Shown in pieces: positions 24,741-38,359 of a stretch of DNA of 64,000 nt. The notes beneath the pieces were generated by a model, which was not told the DNA's origin, did not search any database, and was given only the letters and a program-made list of their open reading frames with translations. Where the stretch lies: positions 11,098,001 through 11,162,000 of the forward strand of contig NC_046674.1 of the NCBI RefSeq assembly GCF_003369915.1, written 5' to 3'. Position 1 is the first letter of the stretch. Each line of letters opens with the position of its first letter. Source of the DNA: Drosophila miranda. Taxonomy: Eukaryota; Arthropoda; Insecta; Diptera; Drosophilidae. The translations under genes were made by a program, and so were the position numbers.

Positions 24741-26260
24741 CCCTACAAACTCATGATACCCGGAATCAGTTCTCTGACAGTCCATCTGGCATTTGATGGA
24801 GTCGACCCCTCCCCCATGTGTGTATCTCTGTGTCTACATATGTATGCATGCTTGTGCACATGTGTGTGTTGTGTGCAAATACATGCTAGGATCCAAGAGA
24901 TGTTTAATTTCATTTCGAAAACTATAGCTTTAAGGCATGTTTCATTTAAAAGATACAGCCTTCACGCATTATCCAAGCACAGGAAACAGCTTTCACACAT
25001 TTTCCTTAGAAAATATACAGTTTAAAGCCAGACAAAGAAAGCAGGCAAGGATGGATGTTGTTTGTCTGTGGACTCGTGTATCTATCCATCTGTATCTATG
25101 TACATGCTGTGTGTGTTTGTTTATATATGTATATGTATGTGTATGTATGTATATTGAGTCACTAATCTTAATTACTTGTTCGAGTCGGTGCTCAGTGCTC
25201 AGTGCTCGGTGCTCGGTGCTCGGTGCTCGGTGCTTGTGCAGCATGCAACAAGAGCACTTAGCGATGATATCCTGCCAGTGGTCTCATGTATCTGCCCACA
25301 GACATACGAGCACTCGCACTCGTACTCGTACTCGTATGCACAGACGTGATTATAGTTTCCGATGGCCTTTAGTGCTGCTGCTGCTGCTGCTGCTTCTGCT
25401 CGTCTACCTCATCCCCCTCATCCACCTCTGCGGTACATATAGTTTCCTTTCTCTTATTGAAATAAATTCTCAATGAAGGCGCCCATTCGATGGGCCTTTC
25501 ATTTTCATGCGTGCCATTTGCAGCAGCTGGCGATGGTCCCTGTCCTTGCAGCTTGTTGCTGATGTTGCTGGCACTGGTGTTGTTGCTATTGCTGCTTGTA
25601 TTTATGAAACGCTTGCAAATCTTTGGCCAGAAGCAGCAGCAGATGCTTTATAGTATATACATGATTGTATATCATATTTGGTTTGCGCATTAGCCCGTCC
25701 CGTCCCGTCCCGTCCTCGTCCCGTTCCTTCCTCGTCCCGTCTGTCCATCCAGGCAAGGCTAAGCGACACATGGAGCTCATCCACGAGTTCGTTTGTAGAT
25801 GGATACACACTGGATACTGGATGTGCACATATTTGCCTTGTAGATGTTTAGGGGGTGGCATGAGGGGTTGAACGAACCACCTCTTTTAGAGCCCATCCTC
25901 CATGCCCTGGCATGCCATGTTATCCTCATGTCCTTGTGCTTCAACTCGACAAATATTCAACACGTATTCATTTCCTGCGGACGCTCAGTTGCCAACTGGC
26001 AACATTCTGTGTCGAGTGAGAGAGTGCTGGAGATGGAAGTGACGGCGATGGTGGAGCGGCGCGGGGCATGCGGATAGGGCATGGAGACGACGCTCGAGAT
26101 GGAGATGCTGCACAAGTGCAGCCAGCAACGCCGAGGACATGGATACTTGCACTTGATGCCGTTGCCGTTGCTGTTGCCGTCGTCGTCGCCGTTGCCACTC
26201 CCGTTGCCTGCTGATGAAGTAGCGACAATGCGGCAATGCGTCGCAAACTCACTTTGAGTG
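24741..26260. other. Intergenic
   Basis: No supported gene. Contains a GGTGCTC/AGTGCTC array (25190-25235), CACTCGTACTCG units (25310-25335), a CTG run (25372-25400), CCCGTCCCGT units (25695-25725), and a GCCGTTGCCGTT array (26157-26205). Confidence 0.5.
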
Positions 26261-26379
26261 CTACTTGGCAGCAAGACAACGACGCCAGACTGCGATGTAG
26301 AAGACACCGGCGATGATGGCGTGAATCACGCAAAACACCGACGATTGGGGAGGAAATGTGTAAAGAATTGTAAGACCTA
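26261..26379 (-). CDS. Possible terminal exon encoding a short membrane segment
   Basis: On the minus strand, a consensus acceptor (ATTTTATCCCAG, AG at 26381-26380) opens a frame of 38 codons ending at TAG 26263-26261. The translation ends in SVFCVIHAIIAGVFYIAVW followed by basic RRCLAAK, which looks like a single transmembrane helix with a positive cytoplasmic end. Codons such as ATC, GTC, GCC, TTC and TAC are typical of expressed fly genes, unlike the surrounding repeats. No upstream exon could be chosen with confidence; the frame stays open to ATG 26482, giving a 73-aa unspliced alternative. It may be a small membrane protein, a relic or chance. I do not recognise it. Confidence 0.2.
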
Positions 26380-29300
26380 CTGGGATAAAATAAGCTTTTC
26401 TCTCAGGTGGCGATAGTATAAGGACAAAAGGTGGAACAGAAACACTATCATCATTTTGGTTGGATGGACGAACTCGAACCATCTAAACACTGACAACATC
26501 AGATGCCACAAGAATATGCTAGAGAGTCTCTCTCCAGGAATAAAGTAACAGGAATAGGAATAATCGAGAAGAGGATGAGAATATCCGTCTAATTTATATG
26601 CCAATTTACTTGGGAATACATGGAAAAGTCAGAGGACTCAGACGGAGTCTGACATCATTCTATTATTATCTCTCCATCGATTGAAGAAGATTCATTCTAG
26701 AACCCAAAGTAACTTTCCTCTTAGGAGTTCTAGGGTCTCTCATTGAGTTGTATTGCAGAAGCTTTCCTTTAGATTAATGGATTCTCCTGGATTCCCTGGA
26801 ACCCTCCAAGGGGTACGTCTCAAGGGGTACGTCTACGTGTCTCCCACGTCTTGCGGAAGTATCTCGTGACAAATTTCCCTCACGAACCTATGGCCCCATC
26901 TCGAAATGAACCGAATATGTTGATCCTTTGACGATTGCACAACACATGCAGTCGTCCGCCCAGTTCCCAGTCGCATCTCCATTCCCATCCTTCGTCTTCC
27001 ATCTTCCAGCATCACACCCCCCTTGAGGTATCTCGTCAAGTGACCCTCTCGATGGCTGTGGCTGTGCTCCCGGGCCAGGAGGAAGCCGTGAACGCTTAAC
27101 GCCCGCTCATTCCCACCGAGGGCGAGTCACACGTATCCACGAAATCATTTTTCACCACTTAGTCACGTCGCTTTGACAGCACATATCCCATGGAGGCTGA
27201 GTTCTGTATATTCTGGGGAATATGGACTATGGACTGGGGGTCTTGCTTGGTTACGGGTTAGGGATAGTCTCAGTCTCAGCCTCAGCCGCAGCCTCAGAAG
27301 CCGCAGCATCCTCTGTTATCTGCGGTTTAGTTGCTTATAATTGGCAGACATGTGAGTTGTCTGTCTGTCTGTCGGTCCGTCCGGGTATGTGTGTGCGTTG
27401 TAGATGGTGTGGATGAGAGTTAAGAGCTTTTCCCAGCAGCCCCGACCCCATGAATAGGGGTTCTCCTTCTAGTTCCCTCCTGAAAAACCAAAACCCCAGA
27501 CCGGATGCGAATGCCTGGCGACTGTTAATAGTTAAGCGATGCCTGGCAGTGCACACGGCAGTATCCTTCAGTGGCAGTGGCAGTGGCAGGATATCTGTAT
27601 ATCAGTAATTATACAACGGTAACTTCCATAGAGCACAGCACGTTCCCACGCAGGACGAACGACGAAGGACTGCCAGGACATTGCGTGATGTTGTTATTAG
27701 TTTGTGCTCTGCAATTACAATTGTATTTCTGTCGATCGTTAGTGGGACGCGAAACTTTTCCGGGAGGGTGGGAGTGCAAGGCGGTGCAGGGGTGGGGAGG
27801 TGAGTGGATGGTGTGGCCTTTGGGCCACAGGACATATGGCATCAATCAAGTGGAAACCACTAAGTATAATGCACCAATGTTGCCCAGTTCCTGGTTCCCA
27901 ACAGATACTCGTACTTGGACTTGGACTCGCAGTTGCAGTGCAGTTGCAGCAGTCCGAAATCTTGTTCCAAGCAATCCCAATCCCCCCTCCCCCTCCCCCT
28001 TCCCCTCCCTCTCCCTCGCTGTGCGAGAGTATTCCTGCCACAGAAACTACAACTACAACAAGTGCTTGTGGTACGTGTTGTCCTGCTATTTGGTTACCTT
28101 GTATGGTTGCACTTCCTCCGCTCCTACTCCTGCCCCTGCCCCTGCCCCTGAGCTGTGGCACGAATCAAAGTATTGAATTTCTATATCCGTTTTTTTTTCG
28201 GTTCGGTTCGTTTCGTTTCGTTTTATTTTCGTGTATTGTTCGCCTGGCGGCAGAGGGCGTGCGAGGAGCTGCCACTGCTGCTTACATAAGGACAACGGCA
28301 ACAAGAGCTCAGCAGGACTAAATGAGTGCACAGGAAGTTTTTACATTGCTCACCTTGAATGGGGTGTGTGGGGTGTGAGGGGTGTGAGGGGTGTGAGGGG
28401 TGTGGGTAGGGGTACGTGTATCGGTAGGGGTTTTGGGCGGATGGCGAGGGTTTGTTGGGTATCGTTATGGGAATGGGAATGGGAATGGAACTGTGGCTCT
28501 TACTGCTTGCCGGGGCAATTAGGCTCTGTCTGTGGCACTGTGTGTGCTGTGGCACAACGGAAACTGTCGCAAGTGATCGGCGTGTTGATAAGTTCAACAG
28601 CAACATCGGAAGGAACAACAGCAGAAACATCAGAAACATGAGCTACAACAGCAACAAGAAGGTAAGGGCTAGCTTCAGAGGACGAAACTTTAAATACCCT
28701 TCAAGATCCATCCTTTCAATGGCAGCTCTTTATCGCCGGATTATTCCTATGGAATCCTATCGAAAGTTATAGCAGCAAGCGATTTATATATATTGAAACA
28801 TTTGATTGGTGTCCGATCTTACTATATAACGAAAGCAGTTAGATATCTTTTAAGCAAAAAGATTGAGAATAGTTTGCGCAGAAAATTATGGCTATAGGGA
28901 CTCTTCTCTTGGTGCTGATCAGTGAAATATTCGTACTTTATGGATTCGGAATTGCTGGCGTTGCAATCATTTGATGATAATCATAATACCCTCGGCATAA
29001 AAGCTAAGCCCAAAATCTGTAACACATTTTGGGCATTTCGAAAATTGCCAAAGCCAAAAGTTTCGAATGCGTTTTCGAGGGGTGTACTGGCTCTGACAAA
29101 AATCCATTTGTTTCGTTGGATTCGCACTCATTTTCTGTGTGGGCTTCTGGTTTTTGGCTTGGGTTCAGGTTCCACTCGGAAACAAAGTGCTATAAAAGTC
29201 ACGCCCGAGGGCGAAATGAGTTTTCCGTTGTGGGGGATTCCTTTCCTTTCCTTTCGTTTCGTTTCGTTTTTTTCCGGCTCTGGCTCTGGTTTTGGTTTTG

Positions 29301-30952
29301 GTTCAACATCAGGTAAGGGCAGAGCAGAGCAGGGGGGCAGAGTAACCTTTTGTGCCGCCCATTAGAAACATGCACGCAGTCGGCTTACTTAAGCATACAA
29401 ATTGTGTGTATGGAGCCAAATGCAAATGCGACTGCGAGTCTGGCAATGTGGAAAGTGGAAATGTGGAAATGCGGATACGTGCGGGGATTTGAGGTAGCTC
29501 CAAAGCAGAGCGGAGCGGAGCAGAGCAGAGCAGAGCAGAGCTGAGCTCCTGGCCGCAGGATGAAAACTTTGCCATGCGTGCCGCCATTTGAGTCGCAAGA
29601 TTGACACGCTGCCAGACAAGCTGTAAAGGGAGGCGAAGAGGACAAGAAGGGAGACGGAGAGAGACGGAGGGGCGGCTGCGGATGCGGATTTTCCCTACAG
29701 CTAAGGAAAACTGTGCAGATGTGTCCAATTTAGTGGAACACTGGACCAACGCCCCCGGCCAGATGCTGACGGTCGGCGGTGTATTCCTTGAATCCTTACG
29801 GATTGCAACCCCTCGAAACTGAAGCTGGGGGAAAGCGCTCTGGCAATTTGCTTTCCTCGAGGAAATTAATACAGTAATTGCGGTAAGTGCTGTTGATTCA
29901 TAATCGCATGTATTCAATTAAGGAGATTAATTATTTCGTCCAGGAGATTGTTTCCATCTGAAGGATTTAAGTCCTATAGGATGTCGGCGTCGGCTTTGGC
30001 AGCTTCTGGCTTTAAGGCTGTAAGGCTGTGAGGCTTTAAGGGAAACTCTTTGGTTGGGCAGCGGTCAGCGAGAGGTCACGTGCGGACCATAAATATGTTT
30101 GATATCGATTCTACCTGACCAGTCCCAAGAACTATTCATCTTCTATGAGAGATGTCAGGCGCAGTGAGACCGCAGCGGGGCGAGTGAAGTCTTATGCAAA
30201 GTTCTCCCGGCCCCACCTCCTGTTTCGAAAAATCTGGGGGATTCTTATGCGTTTGCCACACCCACAAACGCCTCCGTCTGCTGGAATGTGTCCTGGCAAT
30301 AATCAGCAGCTGAAGCGTCTCTGTTGGGTGTCAAAAGTGTCCTGTTCTGTTCTGTTCTGTCCGGGGCATACCATCCCCTTTTGGAGGGTGGTTTTCCCCC
30401 TACCCCTCCATCACCGCCTCCACCACCGTCCTCTTATTGAAGCCAATTCCCGTTCTTCGGGACCGTGGGCCTTGGTCCTTGGCCCTTTCTCGATAGTCCT
30501 GCCGAAATAAATTAGGCAGCAAAAAATTGACATTCCTGCCGAGGAGGCCAAGGAGGCCGGGACATCGCCACTGATTAGAACAATATGCGTAAATATGTTG
30601 GGCAATCTATATACTTATATATATAGACAATACATATGACTACACACACATTTATATATATATTTATTTATATGGTTATTTATATAACGCATTTGTAGAT
30701 GGCCGAACCGAAGAAAAAAAAAAAGATGTGTTCAAAATAAATATGCGTGCGTGTTGCTTCCCCACACCAATGCCAACACACTCACACACACCCGCCACAC
30801 CAACACCAACACCAACACCCATTGCGATACACTCGTACGTACACCCACCCACCCACACAGAAGCCCAAATGAGTATAGATTTGTTTGTTTGTATGTCGCT
30901 AGCATTGTTTTTTCCCCTCAGTGCGTGCGTGCATGTGCCTCCTCTAAATGGA

Positions 30953-30954
<2 letters not shown>

Positions 30955-30981
<27 letters not shown>
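30955..30981. repeat. (GT)n microsatellite
   Basis: About thirteen GT units, flanked by a CACACC/ACCAACACC tract at 30775-30860. Confidence 0.85.
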
Positions 30982-30985
<4 letters not shown>

Positions 30986-33386
30986 TCTCATTCTCTATGG
31001 GTTTGTGTCTGTGTGTGTGTATTTTTGCCTTTCGTTGACACTTTCACAATTTATGGCAAATGCTGTCTTTCACCCGGCTCCCCATGCCACACGAAAGGCG
31101 CCAGCGAACGAGGCAACCCAACAGCCCAACGGGCCACCAACCCCCTGAAAGTTACTTTCGCCACCCACCGAAAAAAAACGAATTCCCCGAAAAACAAAAA
31201 AAAAACAAGTCAATTGGGAAAATACTGCGGATGCGACCAGGAGGTACCTAAGAGGAAGAACTTTAGAGCTAAAGGAATGGAGAATGATAGCTAGCATCGA
31301 GCATTTACATTTGTTTCGTTTCTTCGTCAAATTTTGAAAATTCCGCTCATCCGAAATTGCTGATTAATGCTAGGGACCAAGAATGTCCCCATTGTCATAT
31401 GCTGATAGTCTGATAGTCTCTCTGGCGCCCGAGGAACAGAGCAACTACCAGAAATTGACACACCACCAGAACCATTGAACGGATCCAGATCAAAGCCTTT
31501 TCCTGAAGTCCATTCGCACGATTAAAGTAAACGTATCCAATGATATAATAGATGAAATAAAGAAGATATTTATGGAGTTTATGAAGCACCTTCCCTATAT
31601 AATGTCTGCTCAGATCCAGATACTAAAAAAAAGTCAGTTTTTCACTCCCAATACCCTGCATACCCATGCTCTCCACCTTACAGGGTATCATCACTGGTTG
31701 TCTGGGGGCGTGGCTGAGCGTTGGGCAGAGCACAGCACAGCAGAGCAGGGGAGGGCATTCTGTTTACCAGTTTCCGCAGTCGCACATCCCATCCCATCGC
31801 CATGCCACCATCCCACATCCCACATCCTACATCCTACATCCCGGAACGATCCCCAGTTGTACGCGTACGCGTACGCGTACACAGGACTCATTTGAAATAA
31901 ATATTTTTGTGTTTTTACTTGAAGCGACAATAACGCAAAACATGAAACATACTACACTAACGGGAAAAGACAAATGTGCTAGTGTGCGTGTGTGTGTGTG
32001 TGTTAGAGAGTGGTGTGCGTGTGTGGCTGTGGCTGTGGCTGTAGGCAAAACCACGCGCGGCGTTGCGGCGTCAAAGTCGAATTACTCATACGCCACGTTG
32101 GCCAATGCCGCTGCCACAGAGCTGCCATTGTTGTTGCTACTGCTGCCACCGTCCTCGTAGCCGTCGTCGTTGTTGGCGTCTGACACACAATCCGTGCCTA
32201 CTATGCGCGTTGACGTTAAAAGCTACAGAGCAATTAATCATTAGCTTTTACAGGATTTATTGCAAATACTTTTATCGGATATATTAAATGAACTCCACTC
32301 CAGCCCTACTTCAGCGCTGGGCCCCCGACGACGAAGACGACGGAGACGCCTCGACAGAGGCCACACCCCCGCAGGCAGAGTAGGAATTATGGCAGCATTA
32401 ATCCAGTGAAGACTATCTGCCGGCAACATCTTACTACTCTACTGTCATTGTTGCTGCCACTGACGCTGCCACTGCCGCTGCCACTGCTGCTTTAAGATTT
32501 GCGTCATCGTGGAGTGTCAGTCATGTGGGTCACGGGGAAAATTAAACTGTCGCCTGCACAGCGAATGACAGTGGCAGTGGCAGTGGATGTGGAAGGGGCA
32601 GTGGCAGTGGCAGTGGCAGGGGTGTGAGCAAAAAGGGAAAGCTGGGCAAAACTGGGGGAAAAACTTTTTCGCTGCTGTCATTCCCGGAGACATATGCACA
32701 CGCGATGCCGGAGCAGGCTTAGCAACAGTTTACATCGCATTCTGTTGTTTGCTTTCGGTGACAAAATGAGTTACAGGTTTCATTCATTGCCCTAATGCAG
32801 CTTGATAAATTTGCGAGCATTAATTACGCTCACTTTGAGCCGGGAATGCTCCTGCTCCTGCTCGTGCTCGAGCTCATGCTCCTGCTCCTTTGTCAGCCAG
32901 TGATTCCTTCGATGCCTGAAGAGTTCTGCTCCTTTGTCAGTCGGCGATTCCAGCGATTCCTGGAGTGTGCACCACTCTGCTCTGTTGTTCAGTTTCATGT
33001 GCCATTAACTTCCACAAGCCGCTGCGATTGATCTTGGCCGTAAGTTGGGTTTATTGCTGCTTTACTCCTTCCTAGACACTTCCTCCTTGGGTCTGTCTAA
33101 AAGGAGAGATTCCACATTCTGCACATGCAAATTTATAACAATTTTACGTTCTCACATGCATGGGGTCGTAAATCGTATTCGGAAAAGGTGCGAACTGCTG
33201 CTCCAAGGGAGGCGGCGACTCGTCGGGGACCCTCTCCAGCCAAGTGGCTGTGCATAAAAAATCGTTTATGGCTTTCCAGCGCTCAAATAGAACAAAGCAT
33301 AAATCCTAATTTACTTATGTGTAGCTGCAGCAGTTGCCGCTTGCCACTTGCTACTTGCTGCTTGCCACGTGTGTCCCTCTGCTCAT

Positions 33387-33411
33387 GTGTGTGTGTGTGT
33401 GTGTGTGTGTC
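33387..33411. repeat. (GT)n microsatellite
   Basis: Twelve GT units following a CTTGCCACTTGCTACTTG degenerate repeat. Confidence 0.85.
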
Positions 33412-33698
33412 GCACGACGGTAAACATATATCAACAACATCTTAAACTCATGACGCCAAATAAATACAAATGTTGTAAAATGTTCCTGCGCGAAAAGTGC
33501 AAGGGATGGATGGCCTGGATACTGGATGGAACCCGACCCAAAGGATTCCGCTCTGCTCTCCGTCTCCATCTCCGTCTTCGCCAGACTCGTAAATCGCTTG
33601 GAAAGTGAACAGCTAACCGGAGTAAAGCACCTTGTGAGCTTAGTGGGATCGCGATTGAATAGGTCTTTGAATAAATTTCCACCTTAGCAACTGCTGGG

Positions 33699-33752
33699 CC
33701 TGGTCTGGGCCTGGGTCTGGGTCTGGGTCTGGGTCTGGGCCTTGGATTGGGG
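33699..33752. repeat. CTGGGT hexamer array
   Basis: Eight to nine units of GGTCTG/GGCCTG with a 6-bp period. Related to the arrays at 22683 and, on the opposite strand, 34763. Confidence 0.75.
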
Positions 33753-34762
33753 GGAAATTGTTTATATTTTACTCAACTTTTGCTGTATTAAAATGGGATT
33801 TGATGGGATATGGATTACGCAGGTTGTTGGGAGCTCATTTTGAATGGATTTTAATGTGATATCTCAGCGAAATATAGAGTTCAATTTATGGTTTTACTTC
33901 TGTTGTGCGAGTGTCTTGAAGTATATCTATTTATATGAATCCAATCCAATCAAAATATGTGCAGGACTTCTTTCTACCTTTTAAGCTTCGCAAACAGTCA
34001 AAGCTTATCCCTGAAGGAATCTTCAGACTGTGAATTTTTTAAAGCCTTATAATTGGGGAATCGTAGCTCAATATTCAAAGATAGTACACTTGATGATTGA
34101 CTTATGAATAATAAGACGCCAAACAGGATATCCTTGAGGGTTGAATAATGTTTGAGTCACGTCTAGCCTCCATTCAATCAGTAAAACTTTTGGAAAAAAA
34201 CTTCAAGTGCAATCGAAACCACAGCCAGCACAGAATGCATACCACTGCTCCGCTGCTCCAAGGCCATGGACCACAGTCTGTGCAATAAATGTAACCAGAA
34301 TATAGCCAGAGCTGGACATACCTCTTGATCAAACTAATCAACTTGAGTAGCCGCCATTGGAGTGGTGTTGTTTACTCCAAGTTCTCTGCCCAGAAATTGA
34401 TATAATTGATGGCGAGCCATTACACACAACATTAGAAATGCCGAGCAAATGTCAGTGCTCGGAGATTTTCCACAGCATATGGGCATGCTCCTTGTCTCCT
34501 CTGTGTCTGTGTGTGTTTGTGTGGCTGTGTCTGTGTCCGAGTCCGTCTCTGTGTTTGTCTCCATCTGGTAAGAAGCTTGACTTTTGCAATCCGAAATCTA
34601 ACAGCTTCGCAGAGCGAAGAAGTAAAAAAACTAAAGCGTCAGCGGCATGTTAAGTAAACTTTATGACCAGAGCAAGAGCTCCACAAAAAGAAGGATATGG
34701 CTGTAGATGTGAAGGAGCTGGATCAGGAGGAAGGAAAATTGCGGCGCGCAAATAAAACCAGA

Positions 34763-34850
34763 ACCAGGATCAGGACCAGACCCAGGACTCAGACCCAGGA
34801 CTCAGACCCAGGCCCAGGCCCAGAAGTAGACTCCCAATCAGACCCCAAAG
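34763..34850. repeat. CCAGGA/CCAGAC hexamer array
   Basis: Units such as CCAGAA, CCAGGA, CCAGAC and CCAGGC in strict 6-bp steps, complementary to the CTGGGT arrays elsewhere in the interval. Confidence 0.7.
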
Positions 34851-37800
34851 CAGAACCAGCACCAGCAACAGAAACAGAAACAGAGTGAGGCATCAAAAAG
34901 TAAGAGCAACAACGACAGCGCCAAATGCAAAAGCAACAACTATAAAAACCTGCAACGATAGTAAAATGCAAATTGGGCAGCAGGCAGATGATGGTGGGTG
35001 GTGGATGGTGGATGGTGGATGGTGGATGGCGGAAGGCGGATGGCGGATGGAGGCAGCAGGACACGCCAGGACACGCCAGGACTCCTTTGGTCCGTCAACC
35101 CGCGTTGGCCAGGACGGCAAAAAACTGAGGGAACAAGCAAAAATGGAAAGAAGAAAGCTCTGGCATTCGCACTCGTAAAATAAAAGTAAAGTGCAACAGC
35201 AATTTGTTTGCACAATTGCTGAATGCGGCCATTGCTTTTGTTGCTGCCTCAGATGTTGTTGCTGTTGCTGTTGTTGTTGCTGCTGTTGCTGTTGCCTCTG
35301 ATGTTGCTGTTGGCACTCGTCGCATTGTTTGCTTTGTAGCCAGTTGTTGTACATTTTTATGACAGCTCAAATTGGCCCCCATCGCCGCGACTGACTGCCC
35401 GCGAGCAACACTGTCAGCATATGGCAATAAATGCGATGGCCAGGACCGGCAACAGGACCCACGATTGCCAGGAATAGACTCCACTTTGCTCCCACACCAT
35501 TTTCCATCCCACACCACGTCCTGTCCACTCCTTCCGTTGGCTGTCGACGATTCGCGTCTGATTTGTGATGGGCAGAGCTCTGTTGATTTGATGCCTTGTT
35601 CGGAGCCTTTTTGATGGGTCCGCAGCCCACCTCCACCGCCGGGTCCTATTCAGGGACTCTCTTTCCCCCCCCCCCTGCCTCCTGCTCCGTTTCATTTTCT
35701 ATTTTGTCACTTTGAAATTAAAATATAAATCCCGCGCCGCTTTGACAACTTTTTAAGCTCCATTAGCGTTGACGAAAGAAAAGCCTATGGCCGTGGAAAA
35801 AGGGTCAATGTAACCGCGAAGGCAGCCGTCGCGCGGCAGGACATCAGGACAGCAGGACCTCAGGACAACGGCAATGGCAAAGGCAACAACAGCAACAGCA
35901 ACAGCAACCCCTTTTCGGCTGGGGGTAACCTTGCGGTTGTTTCCATTCCCAACACCATAACCCCATCTCCGTCCCCGTCCCCGTCCCCGTCCCCGTCCCG
36001 ATCCATTCCCCGTCTCTTCCGGTCTGGTTTTGGTGGGTTCGTTGCCGGGTTCGTTGGTGTTGCACTTCCGTGGCTCGAACAACAGAGGCACCACAAAATA
36101 CGAAATGGAAAAAAAAGCATTTAACTGTTTCGCTGTTTGGCATTCATTGCGAATTTAAAGGGCGGCTTAGTGACAGGAATAATAAGGAAGCCCGCAGCGG
36201 AAGCGCTGATGTCAACGCAGCAGCAGAGTCAACAGTGGCAGCAGTGGCAGCAGTGGCAGCAACAGCACAGCAGAGGCAGAGGCAGAGGCACACAAAAAAA
36301 AAAAGATGTAACCGCAAGGGACTTGGCCGAAGGGGGGCAATAATGGGCCACGGGCCATGAAGTCCTTGTTGCTGTGTCCCCCTTTCGATTCGGTTTTTGG
36401 GGCTGTGCAAACAAACCCCAGAACGAGTCCTCAGTCCTCAGTCCTCATTCGGACCAAAACCAAAGGAAACCAAACGAAACGAAACGAAATAAACCCAAAA
36501 CCTCAAAACGTTAAAAAGGACAACAAGGAGCAAGTTTCGTTGTCAGTTCTCTGGTCAGCCCCAACTATGCTAAGGGGACATTCCCCAGAAATAGTTCCTC
36601 AAATAACCAAAACCAAGGAATGAAAACAATACCAAATTAAACGCCTACGACTTGAGCGGCGCTTAGTTGAGGCTCATAATTTATAACCAAATCCTTGTCC
36701 CGGACCTGGACATGGACCCCGCTCCCATGCAGATTTGCAGGCCCAGGATCCGTTTGGTATTTTTAACCCAGCGCCGTGCCAATTGTGGCAGTCAGGCGGC
36801 CAGGCGGCCAGGCGGACAAGCGGCCGGGGCAGCAGTCGGGCAGCCAAGTGGCAGACATCAAAACACACCCCCGGCTTCGACGGGCTTCCTTCTTCCTTCC
36901 CAATCGGCCGGCGTTCCAACCCCCAGAGTGGTCCTGCTTCTGGCTCTACTTCTGGTCCCGCTTCCACTTCCACTTCCACTTCGACGTCCACTTATGCTCC
37001 TGCTCCTCCTCCTGCCACAGCTCCTGGCGGTGCTGTTGCATAATTTTCGGCAATCCACAAGTGTGTGTGGATTTGCCTGGCACGAGTCCGTGCCAGCCTC
37101 TGTCCCTGTCTCTCTGTGCGTGTGTGTGAGTGGGCTACTCGCTTGTTTTCGAAGAGAAACAAGAGTGCGATGGCCAAAACGAGAGCAGCAGCGCAGGCGC
37201 AGATCAAATACCTCATATATATATATATACCTATCTCTCTCCGATTTAGGGTTGTTGAATGTGGGCGCCCGAATGGGGGCTGGCTGGCTACTTGTTGTTT
37301 CTCAATGTGTGGGGCAATCATCCATCAAATGACACTACCTATCGATCGGTATCTGATAAATCAGAGCAGTCATATCAATAACTGAAAGTAAAGACCTATC
37401 TTCCTCTGAACTATAGAGCTGAACACCCCCCACCCCCGGTCAACCCTTCGGTGGGATCATAGTTACGAGCAACAAACAACCCCGTCCCACCAACAGGGTG
37501 GTGCGTTGGTGTTGGATTTGCTGCTGTTGCTGTTGCTGCCACTGCCACTGCCACTGCTGCTGACCCGAAATCACGCACACTCGCTGTAAATTACACACAC
37601 ACAGATACACACACAAACACACACACACGCAGTAGTGATGTGACGGGAGCGGCAACGGTAACGGCAACGGCAACGGCGAAACAACCGAAAGCTGCGAATA
37701 CGAAGCGCACAGTAGAAGGGAGTGGTACGTCAAAAACTGACGCACAGCGGCAGCCACACTGCGCAAGAGGAAACAAGTCCATAGTTTAATAGTACTCATA

Positions 37801-38359
37801 ATAATAATAATATAAACTGTAAAATACATAAAACTTAACGTGAAACCAAGTCCAGGCCGAGCAAAACAAATTACGTGACAAAGTGCAAAAAATCTATAAG
37901 AGAAAAGCGAGGAAAAACTGTGAAACGGAACTGGGCTGAGGAAAACAAGCCAAGGAAAATAGCAGGGCAACAAATCAGAGCGAGTACGAGAGTTCATATA
38001 GTATACCACCATTCCACACATAACTAGATTCCCCCATTAAATATATCCCCACATAGACCCAAGCATGTGTATGGGCCAAAAAGTAGTATTTATTCCGATA
38101 CCATTAATTTATGCATGAATTGATTTGGCAATCCTCAGATGTTTCGTGTTGCATGTGATTGTGATGTATGCAACAAAGTGATGTTTCTGTGTAAGTGCTG
38201 TTTGTTCTGTGTGTGTGTGTGCCTCGAGATTGGGTTTTTTTTTTTCGGTGCCCGTGCGCTTGTGTGTGTATATAAACTGCGATGTCGACACGACACTCGT
38301 TGCAGTGGCAGCGGTTGCTGCAAAGTATGCAATAAAATCTCGCATTGTTTATGTGCATG

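Larger units (their letters stand above)
26483..38350. other. Intergenic, right part of the shared interval
   Basis: Nearly 12 kb without a supported exon. It is rich in short tandem motifs: CAGCCTCAGCC (27270-27295), CCCCTCCCC (27965-28020), GGGGTGTGAG (28365-28410), GCAGAGCAGAGC (29505-29542), a GT run (30955-30981), TACGCG units (31858-31880), GT (31986-32003), GGCAGTGGCAGT (32570-32620), GT (33387-33411), CAGGACCAG (34763-34850), TGGTGGATGG (34996-35050), GTTGCTGTTGCTG (35240-35295), CCCCGTCCC (35965-36000), CAGTGGCAG (36230-36270) and CA near 37595-37630. A shared cis-regulatory role for the two flanking Scratch genes is inferred from layout only. Confidence 0.45.

Noticed and set aside
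28922..29365. 147-codon plus-strand frame
   Set aside because: The end is repeat-derived (GGCTCTGGTTTTGG), with no recognisable protein similarity, no supporting splice or promoter signals.
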